Source: Hyphomonadaceae bacterium (GTDB lineage: Bacteria; Pseudomonadota; Alphaproteobacteria; Caulobacterales; Aquidulcibacteraceae). From it: 64,000 bases of DNA. The DNA lies in NCBI GenBank assembly GCA_019753105.1, contig JAIELJ010000005.1:1-64000 (forward strand), given 5' to 3'. Each line of letters starts with the position of its first letter. The stretch's first letter is position 1. A program made the translations under genes and the position numbers. The notes beneath the pieces are model-generated. The model had not been told where the DNA came from. It saw nothing but the letters and a program-made list of their open reading frames with translations, and ran no database searches. Positions 9,871 to 19,293 of the stretch are shown one piece after another.

Positions 9871-11142
9871 ATGCGCCCAGGCGCGCGGCAGCAAGCTGCC
9901 ATTGAAATTCTCACATCGCTCTCAAACCAGCGCCAACCCGCTGCGGATGCGGTGAAGGCTTGGATGCTTTCGCATCGCTTCGCTGGTTCGAAAGACCGCG
10001 CTGAGATCGGCGATCTGGTCTTCGGCGCCCTACGCTGGAAGCAATCGAGCGCTTGGCGCATGGGTTATGACGAACCACGCGCCTGGGTCTGGGGTGCATT
10101 GCGCTGGGGTTTCGGCTGGACCGCCGAACAGATCGAGCAAAGCGTCTACGAAGATCCGCACGCACCGTCGCCGCCAACCGAAGCCGAACGCGCAGCGCTT
10201 GCAGGCGACAACATTACTGACGCGCCGCCGCATGTGCGCGGCGATTATCCCGAATGGCTCGACGCTAGCTTCACGCGCGCCTTCGGAGATGAGCGCGCGG
10301 AAGAGGGCGCAGCACTCGCTGTGCCCGCATCGCTCGATCTGCGCTGCAACACGCTTAAAGCCACAAGTGACAAAGTCATCACCGCACTTGCGGAAAGCCC
10401 CAAGCTCACCGAGCCGCCGCTGCCCACGCCACACGCGCCGGATGGTGTGCGCATCCCGTGGAAACAGGGACGCACCTTCCCGTGGGCGACTGAGCAAGCC
10501 TTCGTCAAAGGCTGGTTCGAAGTGCAAGACGAGGGCAGCCAGCTCGCAGCTTTGCTCTCCGGCGCCGAACCCGGCATGCAAGTCGCTGACGTTTGCGCCG
10601 GTGGCGGCGGCAAAACGCTCGCGCTTGCGGCCTTGATGCAAAACAAAGGTCAGATCTTCGCTTACGACGTCGATGGCCGCCGCGTCGCGCCGATCAAGGA
10701 GCGCGCTGATCGCGCTGGTGTTCGCAATCTGCAAATCCGCACACCGATGCGCACCAAGGATGCGCTCGAAGATTTGCGCGACCGCATGGACATCGTCTTC
10801 GTTGATGCCCCGTGCAGCGGTTCCGGCACATGGCGTCGCAATCCGGATTCTAAGTGGCGCCTACGCCCGAACGCGCTCGCCAAGCGCCTTGAAGAACAAC
10901 GCCAAGCGCTCGCCATGGCCGCACCCTTGGTGAAGCCGGGCGGCAAGCTGATTTATGTGACGTGCTCGGTTTTGCCCGAAGAGAACGAGGATCAGGTCTC
11001 CGCGTTCATCGCCGAAAGCGGATTCACACCTGTGGATGTGCAATCGCCCGCGCTCGCGTATGCGCGCGCTGTCGGCCTGCAAATGACGCCAAAGCTCACT
11101 GGATGCGACGGTTTCTACGTCGCGGTTCTAAGGCGCGCTTAG
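9871..11142 (+). CDS. RsmB/NOP family 16S rRNA m5C methyltransferase
   Basis: 423 aa; VADVCAGGGGKTLALAALM, VFVDAPCSGSGTWRRNPDSKWRL, GGKLIYVTCSVLPEEN. Confidence 0.92.
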   Translation: MRPGARQQAAIEILTSLSNQRQPAADAVKAWMLSHRFAGSKDRAEIGDLVFGALRWKQSSAWRMGYDEPRAWVWGALRWGFGWTAEQIEQSVYEDPHAPSPPTEAERAALAGDNITDAPPHVRGDYPEWLDASFTRAFGDERAEEGAALAVPASLDLRCNTLKATSDKVITALAESPKLTEPPLPTPHAPDGVRIPWKQGRTFPWATEQAFVKGWFEVQDEGSQLAALLSGAEPGMQVADVCAGGGGKTLALAALMQNKGQIFAYDVDGRRVAPIKERADRAGVRNLQIRTPMRTKDALEDLRDRMDIVFVDAPCSGSGTWRRNPDSKWRLRPNALAKRLEEQRQALAMAAPLVKPGGKLIYVTCSVLPEENEDQVSAFIAESGFTPVDVQSPALAYARAVGLQMTPKLTGCDGFYVAVLRRA

Positions 11143-11450
11143 ACTTTGATATCGAGCAATCTGCCTTTCGCCGCTCGCCTGCGTTCAAACTCCGCTTCCT
11201 GATTGGCGAGCCGCTCATCGCGCAGCTTTTGACGTCGCGGCTCATCGTCACCGCGCAACGCCCGCGCCGCACGCTGCTTGTCGACCAGCGCGGCGGGATC
11301 GACGCGCAGCCGCTCTTGCACAACATCGCGATGCGTCACCGCCGCGCCGAAATCGGCGGCCGCGCGGCCTCCTTTCTCTTCGCGGGGCGGGGTGTGGTGC
11401 ATGCCCACCGCCGGTTCGATGCCTGAAATCGCGGCCATGACGGGCATCAT
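11139..11450 (-). CDS. Hypothetical protein, Arg/Glu-rich C-terminal half
   Basis: 103 aa ORF filling the gap between rsmB-like and FAD monooxygenase genes; stop codon overlaps that of the rsmB-like gene on the other strand (ttag); no family recognised. Confidence 0.5.
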   Translation of the reverse strand: MMPVMAAISGIEPAVGMHHTPPREEKGGRAAADFGAAVTHRDVVQERLRVDPAALVDKQRAARALRGDDEPRRQKLRDERLANQEAEFERRRAAKGRLLDIKV

Positions 11451-11502
11451 GCCGCATCGTCATTAGCGCGCCGTTCATGAGTGTTACTAATCTTTGCTAA
11501 GC

Positions 11503-12684
11503 ATGATGAAGCCGCTCGACATCGCCATTGCCGGCTGCGGCGTCGCCGGCCTCAGCGCCGCCGTGTTGCTGCGCGCGCAAGGCGCGCGCGTCGTGATCTT
11601 CGATCAGTTCGAAAGTCCGCGCCCGCTCGGCTCCGGCATTATCATGCAACCCGTCGGCATGGCCGTGCTCGACGAGATCGGCTGCGGCGATGCGTTGCGC
11701 GGACTGGGAGCGCCAATCACGCGTCTGCATGGCCGCAACACGCCCGGGCAAAATGTCGTGCTCGATGTCCGCTACGATGCGCGTGGCGCTAACGCGGAGA
11801 GTGGTCTGGGCGTCCATCGCGGCGCACTTTTCCAAGTGCTCTATGATGCAGCGCGCGCTGCCGGCGCGGAGATAGAGAGCGGGCGCAGTGTCGCCTCCGC
11901 CAACGATGGCCGTTTGCACTTCACTGGCGGCACGCAAAGCGCACGCTTCGATCTCGTGATCGACGCCCTTGGCGCACGCTCATCGCTATCGACGCCGGCC
12001 GAGCGCCCGCTGCCGTTCGGCGCACTTTGGGCAAGTCTCGATTGGCACGAGAGCTTCGCGCCCGACGCGCTCGAACAACGCTATCTCGACGCGCGCAAAA
12101 TGGCGGGCGTCATGCCGATTGGGCGGCTGCAAGGACGGGCGCGCAACCAAGCGGCGTTCTTCTGGAGCTTGAAGCACGAAGCTCGCGACGCCTGGGCAGC
12201 GGCTGATCTCGACGCATGGAAAGCAGAAGTCCGCGCCCTCTGGCCCGCGACCGAACCGCTACTCGCGCAGATCAACAGCCACGACGATCTCGTCTTCGCA
12301 GTTTACTCTCATCGCACGCTAAGCTCGCCGCTCTCCCGCGACGTCGTCCACGTTGGCGATTCCTGGCACACCACCAGCCCGCAGCTCGGGCAGGGCGCCA
12401 ACATGGCGCTGCTCGATGCGCTGGCACTCGCCCGCGCGCTAACTTGGCAAAGCGATCTCAGCGCCGCCCTCGACGAATACGCGCGCCTGCGCCTCTGGCA
12501 CATCCGCCTTTATCAAGCCGCGTCCTGGATGTTCACGCCAGCCTATCAGTCCGACAGCAAAGCCTTCGCGCTGCTCCGCGATTGGATCATGGCGCCCGTC
12601 TCGCGAATTCCACCCGCGCCGCAAATTCTTGCAGGGCTTGTTGCCGGCCAAATCGGGGCGCCGCTCAGCGCGATGCGCGATTAG
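11503..12684 (+). CDS. FAD-dependent monooxygenase / oxidoreductase
   Basis: DIAIAGCGVAGLSAAVLLRAQGARVVIFD FAD-binding, VGDSWHTTSPQLGQGANMALLDALALARAL. Confidence 0.9.
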   Translation: MMKPLDIAIAGCGVAGLSAAVLLRAQGARVVIFDQFESPRPLGSGIIMQPVGMAVLDEIGCGDALRGLGAPITRLHGRNTPGQNVVLDVRYDARGANAESGLGVHRGALFQVLYDAARAAGAEIESGRSVASANDGRLHFTGGTQSARFDLVIDALGARSSLSTPAERPLPFGALWASLDWHESFAPDALEQRYLDARKMAGVMPIGRLQGRARNQAAFFWSLKHEARDAWAAADLDAWKAEVRALWPATEPLLAQINSHDDLVFAVYSHRTLSSPLSRDVVHVGDSWHTTSPQLGQGANMALLDALALARALTWQSDLSAALDEYARLRLWHIRLYQAASWMFTPAYQSDSKAFALLRDWIMAPVSRIPPAPQILAGLVAGQIGAPLSAMRD

Positions 12685-12687
12685 CTT

Positions 12688-14277
12688 TCACTCCCACTCA
12701 ATCGTGCCCGGCGGTTTCGATGTGACGTCGTAGACGACCCGATTCACGCCGCGCACTTCGTTGATGATGCGCGTGGCGGCGCGGCCGAGGAAATCCATGG
12801 AGTAGGGGAAGAAGTCCGCCGTCATGCCGTCCGTGCTCGTCACGGCGCGCAGGGCGCAGACATATTCGTACGTCCGCCCATCGCCCATGACGCCAACCGT
12901 CTTCACCGGCAGCAACACCGCGAACGCTTGCCAGATCTTATCGTAGAGACCGGCTTTCCTGATCTCATCGAGATAAACCGCATCGGCCTCGCGCAAGATA
13001 TCGAGCTTCTCGCGCGTGATCTCGCCGGGAACGCGGATGGCAAGACCCGGCCCCGGGAAGGGATGGCGCCCAACGAACGTCTCCGGCAATCCAAGCTCAC
13101 GCCCCAGCGCGCGCACTTCATCCTTGAAGAGTTCGCGCAGCGGCTCGACCAGCTTCATGTTCATGCGTTCCGGCAAGCCGCCAACATTGTGGTGCGACTT
13201 GATCGTCACCGAGGGCCCGCCGATCGCGCTGACGCTCTCGATCACGTCCGGATAGAGCGTGCCCTGCGCCAGGAATTGCGCGCCGCCGATTCCCTTTGCC
13301 TTTTCCTCGAACACATCGATGAAAAGCTTGCCGATGGTTTTGCGCTTCACTTCCGGATCGCTGACGCCCTCAAGCGCGCCAAGGAAGCGCTCGCTCTCGT
13401 CGGCGTGGATCAGCGGAATGTTGTAGTGATCGCGGAAGAGCGTGACGACCTGTTCGGACTCACCCTTCCGCATCAAGCCGTGATCGACGTAAACGCACGT
13501 CAGCCGGTCGCCGATCGCTTCATGGATCAGCACAGCCGCGACGCTTGAATCAACGCCGCCCGACAACCCGCAAATCACTTTGCCGTCGCCGACTTGCGCA
13601 CGAATGCGCGCGATCGCTTCATCCTTGAACGCCGCCATCGTCCAATCGCCTTTGAAGCCGGCGATGCGATGGGTGAAGTTGCGCAAGAGCTTGCCGCCGT
13701 CGGGCGTGTGCACGACTTCCGGGTGGAACATCGTCGTATAGAAGCGGCGCTTCTCATCGACAGCGATCGCGAACGGCGCGTTCTCGCTGGTGGCGATGAC
13801 TTCAAAGCCATCCGCCAGTTTCGTCACGCGATCGCCGTGGCTCATCCACACCGGATATTTGCCGCCGACATCCCACACGCCTTCAAACAGTGGCGATGCT
13901 TTTTTGATCTCGACATCCGCGCGCCCGAACTCGCGCGCGTGACCGCCTTCGACCACGCCGCCGAGCTGCACTTGCATCGTCTGCTGGCCGTAGCAGATCG
14001 CCAACACAGGCAAGCCAAGCGTGAACACGTCGTCAGTCGCGCGCGGGCTTTCGCCTTCGAGCACGCTCGACGGTCCGCCCGAGAGGATGATCGCCTTCGG
14101 CCCGTAGGCTTTGAGGAAGGCGCCGTCGACTTTGTTGTACGGATGGATCTCGCAATAGACGCCGTTCTCGCGCACACGCCGCGCGATCAGCTGCGTCACC
14201 TGTGATCCGAAATCGATGATGAGAACGCGCTCGTGGACCGCATTGGAAGCGGGAGCGGAGGATGCTGGATGAGCCAT
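12688..14277 (-). CDS. guaA: GMP synthase (glutamine-hydrolysing)
   Basis: 529 aa; [55 protein letters not shown] end. Confidence 0.97.
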   Translation of the reverse strand: MAHPASSAPASNAVHERVLIIDFGSQVTQLIARRVRENGVYCEIHPYNKVDGAFLKAYGPKAIILSGGPSSVLEGESPRATDDVFTLGLPVLAICYGQQTMQVQLGGVVEGGHAREFGRADVEIKKASPLFEGVWDVGGKYPVWMSHGDRVTKLADGFEVIATSENAPFAIAVDEKRRFYTTMFHPEVVHTPDGGKLLRNFTHRIAGFKGDWTMAAFKDEAIARIRAQVGDGKVICGLSGGVDSSVAAVLIHEAIGDRLTCVYVDHGLMRKGESEQVVTLFRDHYNIPLIHADESERFLGALEGVSDPEVKRKTIGKLFIDVFEEKAKGIGGAQFLAQGTLYPDVIESVSAIGGPSVTIKSHHNVGGLPERMNMKLVEPLRELFKDEVRALGRELGLPETFVGRHPFPGPGLAIRVPGEITREKLDILREADAVYLDEIRKAGLYDKIWQAFAVLLPVKTVGVMGDGRTYEYVCALRAVTSTDGMTADFFPYSMDFLGRAATRIINEVRGVNRVVYDVTSKPPGTIEWE

Positions 14278-14428
14278 GGCCTGAAATGGAGCGCGTCGCC
14301 GGAAGCGTCAATTGCGCGGCGCGCAGCGCAGGGGTGCGGGAGCGCTGGCCAAGGCGCGTAAGCGGCTGCCTCTATGCTCAGCATCGAAAACGCCAATGCA
14401 TTGACTTGCCAGACCTAAGCGCCATCTA

Positions 14429-14445
14429 TTGCGAACGGTTCGCAA
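14429..14445. promoter_or_regulatory. Perfect dyad TTGCGAAC-G-GTTCGCAA abutting the start codon of the DUF2061 gene
   Basis: 8-bp arms around a central G, ends at the base before ATG 14446. Confidence 0.5.
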
Positions 14446-14658
14446 ATGGAAATAACGATGCGCTTGGTTCTGAAAACTGGCTCCTACTCGATCATGCACC
14501 TCGTGGTCGCGATCGCGGTCACCTACGCCATCACCCAAGACTGGCGCGCCGCCCTGGCTGTCGGCCTGATCGAGCCGGCCGTACAGACGGTTGCTTACGT
14601 CCTGCACGATCGCTTCTGGGCAAGGTTGGAGCGGAGGAAGGAAGCTTCGGCGACCTAA
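14446..14658 (+). CDS. DUF2061-type small membrane protein
   Basis: RLVLKTGSYSIMHLVVAIAVTYAITQDWRAALAVGLIEPAVQTVAYVLHDRFWARL; alternative start ATG 14458. Confidence 0.85.
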   Translation: MEITMRLVLKTGSYSIMHLVVAIAVTYAITQDWRAALAVGLIEPAVQTVAYVLHDRFWARLERRKEASAT

Positions 14659-14724
14659 CGCCTACCCGCCCTGGTTGCGGACTTATCCACATAGGTTAAG
14701 GTTCGTTAACTTGCGAGGGTGGGG

Positions 14725-15573
14725 ATGGTCGAGTTTTGGGGCAGCAGCCAAGAACTGGTTCGGGACTACGCTTGGATCGCACGCATCGTCGCGCTAGCCG
14801 CATTTATTCTCTTGATGGTGATGGTGGTCGCGCTGCTTTACAGTGGCGAGGTTCAAAATAGCGAGAAGGGGCCAATCTCTTTGGTCGCCAAATCCACGCT
14901 CAATGACCAAGCTTTCCAAGCTATAGACCCGATCATCACGAACAATCTCGATGGCAAGAAGGCTTATTGCACCTTCTACCTATCTTATCTCGATCGAAAT
15001 CAACGTCCGAGGAAAAAGCGTCTCCATCGCGCGCGGTTCGAGTTCAAAAAGCTCAATCGAAGCCCGAGCCGAGAGGAGGCTTCGACACTGGTGGGTTACT
15101 GGAATCCTCCCCGCCATGAGGAATTGCAGAATGTCCTCGAGCGCGTTGGCATAGTCCCGGACGCGCCGAATCTGTTTGCCGAGCAAGGCGAATTACAGCC
15201 GGGCACGCGCTCGCATATTGACCAGTACTTCTCACGAGAAATCGCTGAGACTCGGACCGTTGCAGTGTCCAACTCCACGCTCGCCGCGATAGGCGCGGCT
15301 CAAGCAAAGTTCCTCAGGGAGGAGTTCGCCAAAATCGAACGCATCCCTCGCGATAAGAATGGTGTTCGCCGGCTTGAGGGCAAAGCCGTCTATAACAGCC
15401 TTCCGAACCTGAGTGAGGATGGGCACTATTTTGTCGAGATGAAGTTCGACATCAATCCTGTCTTTGTGCTCACAGACCATCCAGACGGGCAAGTGAAGAC
15501 GACGGCATGGTTGACCGTGCTAACTAGTCTTTTCGCGATGTTCATGCAGGTGATCTACAACGGCTTCGGGTAG
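14725..15573 (+). CDS. Uncharacterised membrane-anchored protein, predicted TM at both termini
   Basis: 282 aa; N-terminal hydrophobic segment IVALAAFILLMVMVVALLY, C-terminal WLTVLTSLFAMFMQVIYNGFG, hydrophilic domain between; no family recognised. Confidence 0.7.
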   Translation: MVEFWGSSQELVRDYAWIARIVALAAFILLMVMVVALLYSGEVQNSEKGPISLVAKSTLNDQAFQAIDPIITNNLDGKKAYCTFYLSYLDRNQRPRKKRLHRARFEFKKLNRSPSREEASTLVGYWNPPRHEELQNVLERVGIVPDAPNLFAEQGELQPGTRSHIDQYFSREIAETRTVAVSNSTLAAIGAAQAKFLREEFAKIERIPRDKNGVRRLEGKAVYNSLPNLSEDGHYFVEMKFDINPVFVLTDHPDGQVKTTAWLTVLTSLFAMFMQVIYNGFG

Positions 15574-15574
15574 C

Positions 15575-16207
15575 TCAGCTCTTTTGCGCCGCCGCGACCA
15601 GCGCGTCATCGATCTCGCGCGCACGCACAGCAGCAGGGCGCGCAGAAATCCGCGCCACATAAGCTTCAAACGCCGGCCGCTTATCGAGCGTGCCGAACTG
15701 CAAGCCCCAGCCGATTTGCGCGCCAAGATACACATCAGCCGCGCTAAAGCGATCGCCGAGCAAATAGTCGCGGCCCGCCAGCGCTTTCTCGAGCGTCTCG
15801 ATCACTTGCTCGCGCGAGCCATAGCCGACCATGCCGCGCTTTTCGTCCGGAACGTTGACGCCAAGCGCCGTGTTCGACGCCATCGCTTCAACCGGGCCCG
15901 CGCCATAAAACATCCAGCGATAATAGGCGCCGCGCTCCTTCGATCCGATCGCCGGCGCAAGGCCCGCTTGCGGAAACGCGTCTGCCAGATAAGCGCAAAC
16001 GGCAGCGCACTCGGTGATCACCGTGTCCCCATGTTTGATCGCAGGCACTTTGCCCATCGGATTGATCGCGAGATATTCCGGCGCCTTCATCGTCGTGCCG
16101 TAGTCGAGCACGACGGTTTCGTACGGCTGGCCGATCTCTTCCAGCATCCAGCGCGCGATGCGTCCGCGCGACATCGGATTGGTGTAGAATGTGAGCGTAT
16201 CGGCCAT
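15575..16207 (-). CDS. Glutathione S-transferase family protein
   Basis: MADTLTFYTNPMSRGRIARWMLEEIGQPYE ... INPMGKVPAIKHGDTVITECAAVCAYLAD; ORF track start at 16618 is too long, overlaps the arsC-like gene. Confidence 0.93.
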   Translation of the reverse strand: MADTLTFYTNPMSRGRIARWMLEEIGQPYETVVLDYGTTMKAPEYLAINPMGKVPAIKHGDTVITECAAVCAYLADAFPQAGLAPAIGSKERGAYYRWMFYGAGPVEAMASNTALGVNVPDEKRGMVGYGSREQVIETLEKALAGRDYLLGDRFSAADVYLGAQIGWGLQFGTLDKRPAFEAYVARISARPAAVRAREIDDALVAAAQKS

Positions 16208-16240
16208 GGCGTTTTCTCCGCCGGTTTGCATAATACGCGC

Positions 16241-16600
16241 ATGGCCAAGAGCAAGCAGATTACGATCTACGGCATCAAGAACTGCGACACGATGAAGAAG
16301 GCGCGCGTTTGGCTCGATGAGCACGGCGTCGACTATGTGTTCCACGATTACAAAGCCGAAGGCATCGACAAAGCGTCGCTGGAGCGCTGGGCGAAAGAGG
16401 TGGGCTGGGAAGTCTTGCTCAACCGCGCCGGCACGACGTTCCGCAAACTGCCGGACGCGCAACGCGAGAACGTGACGGAGAAGAAGGCGATCGCGCTGAT
16501 GCAAGAGCAACCCAGCATGATTAAACGCCCGGTGCTCGATGTCGGCGGCAAGCTGATCGTTGGGTTTAAGCCGGAGGTGTATGCAAAACAGTTTGGCTAG
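16241..16600 (+). CDS. ArsC/Spx (YffB-like) family protein
   Basis: QITIYGIKNCDTMKKARVWLDEHGVDYVFHDYK ... NRAGTTFRKLPD ... IKRPVLDVGGKLIVGFKPEVY; starts ATG 16241 within longer ORF 15584-16600. Confidence 0.92.
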   Translation: MAKSKQITIYGIKNCDTMKKARVWLDEHGVDYVFHDYKAEGIDKASLERWAKEVGWEVLLNRAGTTFRKLPDAQRENVTEKKAIALMQEQPSMIKRPVLDVGGKLIVGFKPEVYAKQFG

Positions 16601-17268
16601 GCGTTGGAGATCATCCACGCAGCAGCAGTGTCCAGAATTCCAGCGAGTACCTGCGGATCTCTGCGGCCTGATTTTGCAGGCACATGGAAGCTGTGATCCG
16701 CATGCTCAGCGAGTGAAAGCGTCGCCCGCCTGCCGAGGCGCTGCACAATCGGCTGCAACAAATCGAGCTCCGCCAACGCATCGTTCGTCCCTTGCAGAAA
16801 CAGCATTGGTATTGCGACATCATCCAAGTGCTTCGCCCGCTCATCGCCCGGCTTGCCAGCCGGATGAAGCGGGAAGGCGAAGAAGACGAGCCCGCGCACA
16901 TTCGGCAATGGCGCCAACGCTTGCGCCTGCGACGTCATCCGCCCGCCAAAAGATTTGCCGCCAGCAAAGAGCGGCAGCTCGGGCGTAAGCTCTATCGTGT
17001 GCGCCACCGCTGCGCGGACAACGCTATGCGCAAGGGCAGGCGCATCAGGCCGTTTCGAGCCGCGCTCCATATAAAGAAAGTTGTATCGCAGCGTCGCAAT
17101 GCCACGCTCCGCCAAACCCTCCGCGATCGCCGCCATCGACTTATGCGCCATGCCAGCACCGGCGCCATGCGCGAAAACATACGCAGCCTTCGCATCTCTC
17201 GGCGCGAGCCAAAGCCCGGAGACGGAGGCGCCGCCGTCCAGTGAAAGGGTGCTCTCTTTTGCCGTCAC
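16597..17268 (-). CDS. Alpha/beta-hydrolase (KANL3/Tex30-like) family protein
   Basis: 223 aa; VFAHGAGAGMAHKSMAAIAEGLAERGIATLRYNFLY, LFAGGKSFGGRMTSQ, HADHSFHVP. Confidence 0.88.
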   Translation of the reverse strand: MTAKESTLSLDGGASVSGLWLAPRDAKAAYVFAHGAGAGMAHKSMAAIAEGLAERGIATLRYNFLYMERGSKRPDAPALAHSVVRAAVAHTIELTPELPLFAGGKSFGGRMTSQAQALAPLPNVRGLVFFAFPLHPAGKPGDERAKHLDDVAIPMLFLQGTNDALAELDLLQPIVQRLGRRATLSLAEHADHSFHVPAKSGRRDPQVLAGILDTAAAWMISNA

Positions 17269-17825
17269 GCCGGCCGATAGAACAGCAGAACGCCACCGCC
17301 AGCAATCGCGCGCGTCTCGATCAGCTCAAGCTTTTCCCGCGCATTCTCCGGCTTGAACATCGGCGCGCCGCCTGTTTTACCGAGAAGGATGGGCGCGATG
17401 CAGACGCGATATTCGTCGATCAATCCCGCTTCGCGCAACGCGGCCGTGAGTTTCGCGCTGCCGAAAACATAGATGCTCCTCTCAGAGTCACGCTTCAGCG
17501 CAGCGACCTCATCAATGCTGCGCAGCAGACGCGTGTTGTTCCAGGCCGCAGATTTGAGCGTCGTGGAGACAACAGCTTTCGCCGCATTATTCATTCCGCC
17601 CGCGATCTCGCCTTCATTCGCCGCTTCCGCGCTCGTCCAATATTGCGCCATGCCTTCGTAGGTCGCGCGGCCGAAGAGGAGTAGGCTCGCATCCGCAAGC
17701 TGCTGTTTCGAGAGCTTCTCCAACTCCGGTCCCCAGACCGTTTCATGCATGGAGAGATCCCAAGGTGCGGCACCTTCAAACGCGCCGTCGAGCGACATGA
17801 CGTTCCAAATGATCAGCTTGCCCAT
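17265..17825 (-). CDS. Dihydrofolate reductase-like (RibD C-terminal domain) protein
   Basis: 186 aa; GKLIIWNVMSLDGAFEG ... LLFGRATYEGMAQYW ... IYVFGSAKLTAALREAGLIDEYRVCIAPILLG. Confidence 0.88.
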   Translation of the reverse strand: MGKLIIWNVMSLDGAFEGAAPWDLSMHETVWGPELEKLSKQQLADASLLLFGRATYEGMAQYWTSAEAANEGEIAGGMNNAAKAVVSTTLKSAAWNNTRLLRSIDEVAALKRDSERSIYVFGSAKLTAALREAGLIDEYRVCIAPILLGKTGGAPMFKPENAREKLELIETRAIAGGGVLLFYRPA

Positions 17826-17872
17826 TTCTCAAGCCCCATCGCCATTGAGGAAGCGCCGCAACCGATGTTTCG

Positions 17873-18322
17873 TCATGCGAATTCCTTGGCGAGATTGTCG
17901 AGCGCCGCCGACCAGCCGAACTGGTAACCTTGCTCCATGTTCGAGCCATCGAACGATGCAATCTGCATGGTGAGGTGGAGATGCGTTCTCTCGCCGCGCG
18001 AAGAAAGCACCACGCTGATCAGCGCAGCCGAGACGCGTTTAGCGCCATGCTTCACGTCTTCCGCGAACACGATGCGCTCATCGTTTCGGATATCGAGGTA
18101 ATGAACCGTCGCGATGAAATCTTCATTGCCTGGCTCGATGCAACGAGAGACATCGCGGCCGCCTTCGCTGAAGTTCGCTTCTTCGTATTCGATGCGAATG
18201 TCATCAGCCGGCGCTGACCAGCGCTTACGGGCGTCGACGTCGGCCCAAGCGGCGAAGACGCGCGAGGGCGCAGCATCATAGTTTCGCTCCATCACGATGG
18301 TAGCGTGCGCAATGTCGGGCAT
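17873..18322 (-). CDS. SRPBCC (AHSA1-like) family protein
   Basis: 149 aa; ATIVMERNYDAAPSRVFAAWADVDARKRW ... FDGSNMEQGYQFGWSAALDNLAKEF. Confidence 0.9.
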   Translation of the reverse strand: MPDIAHATIVMERNYDAAPSRVFAAWADVDARKRWSAPADDIRIEYEEANFSEGGRDVSRCIEPGNEDFIATVHYLDIRNDERIVFAEDVKHGAKRVSAALISVVLSSRGERTHLHLTMQIASFDGSNMEQGYQFGWSAALDNLAKEFA

Positions 18323-18325
18323 GGC

Positions 18326-18961
18326 TTAAGCTCCGGGATACATGTGAAAGAGCGGCTCGGATTCTTTCACAGCGCGTTGGAAGGAGGGGCGGGCATTCAG
18401 GCGTTGAAGATAAGCGGCAATCCGCGGGAAGGCGCCATCGAGCGGCGCGTTACGCGTCGCGTACCAAAGCGCCGGCGCAGCCGAGCAGTCTGCGAGCGTG
18501 AAGCTGTCGCCAGCGATAAAACCGTCATCCCGCAACTGCGCTTCGATCACGCTATAGATGCCGCGCACGATGCGCTTGGCCTCTTCGACGCCATACGAAT
18601 CGCGCTGATCAGCCGGGCGGATGTTGTCGACGACGATCTTGGACATCGTCACATTCAGATGATCGAACACCCGGTCCCAGCGCCGAACCTCAAGCGCTGT
18701 ATCGAAGTCCTTCGGCACAAAGCGCGTGGGGCCCGGATAGTATGCGTCGAGATATTCGATGATCACCGAAGTCTCAGTGATCATCGCATCGCGATCGCTA
18801 TCGAGCAGGATCGGAAACTTGCCCATCGGCCACTTGGCGATGAAGTCGGCATAGGTGTTTTGATCCACCGTGATCAAATCGAACGGCGTGGCGTTTTCGT
18901 AGAGCGCGATCAGCACCTTCCAAGTGAAGGAAGAAATCGGGTGTCCGTAGAGCGTGAGCAT
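18326..18961 (-). CDS. Glutathione S-transferase family protein
   Basis: 211 aa; LTLYGHPISSFTWKVLIALYENATPFDLI ... WPMGKFPILLDSDRDAMITETSVIIEYLD. Confidence 0.93.
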   Translation of the reverse strand: MLTLYGHPISSFTWKVLIALYENATPFDLITVDQNTYADFIAKWPMGKFPILLDSDRDAMITETSVIIEYLDAYYPGPTRFVPKDFDTALEVRRWDRVFDHLNVTMSKIVVDNIRPADQRDSYGVEEAKRIVRGIYSVIEAQLRDDGFIAGDSFTLADCSAAPALWYATRNAPLDGAFPRIAAYLQRLNARPSFQRAVKESEPLFHMYPGA

Positions 18962-19293
18962 TAATCGTCTTTCGTTTCATCGAGAAATTGGCCGAGGCGA
19001 TCGAGGCGGCGTTCCCAAAGCGCGCGTCGTTCGGCGATCCAGTGTTCGGCTTGGGAGAGAACCTTCGGATCAATCTTGCAGGTGCGCGTGCGGCCGACCT
19101 TTTCTGAGATCACCAGCCCGGACGCTTCCAGCACAGCCAGGTGCTGCATCACCCCCGGTAAGCTCATCGCCAGCGGCTTGGCCAGTTCGCTGACCGTCGC
19201 CGGGCCTTGAACCAGCCGGTCCACCATGGCGCGGCGGCTAGGGTCGGCGAGGGCCTGGAAGGCCAGATCGAGGATCGCGTCCTGTCTGAACAT
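18961..19293 (-). CDS. ArsR-family (metalloregulator-like) transcriptional regulator
   Basis: MFRQDAILDLAFQALADPSRRAMVDRLVQGPATVSELAKPLAMSLPGVMQHLAVLEASGLV; TAATG stop/start overlap with the downstream GST gene. Confidence 0.92.
   Translation of the reverse strand: MFRQDAILDLAFQALADPSRRAMVDRLVQGPATVSELAKPLAMSLPGVMQHLAVLEASGLVISEKVGRTRTCKIDPKVLSQAEHWIAERRALWERRLDRLGQFLDETKDD

Noticed and set aside
14696-14709. TTAA-N6-TTAA as a full CtrA site
   Set aside because: Canonical full CtrA site is TTAA-N7-TTAA; kept only as part of a low-interest DnaA-box observation
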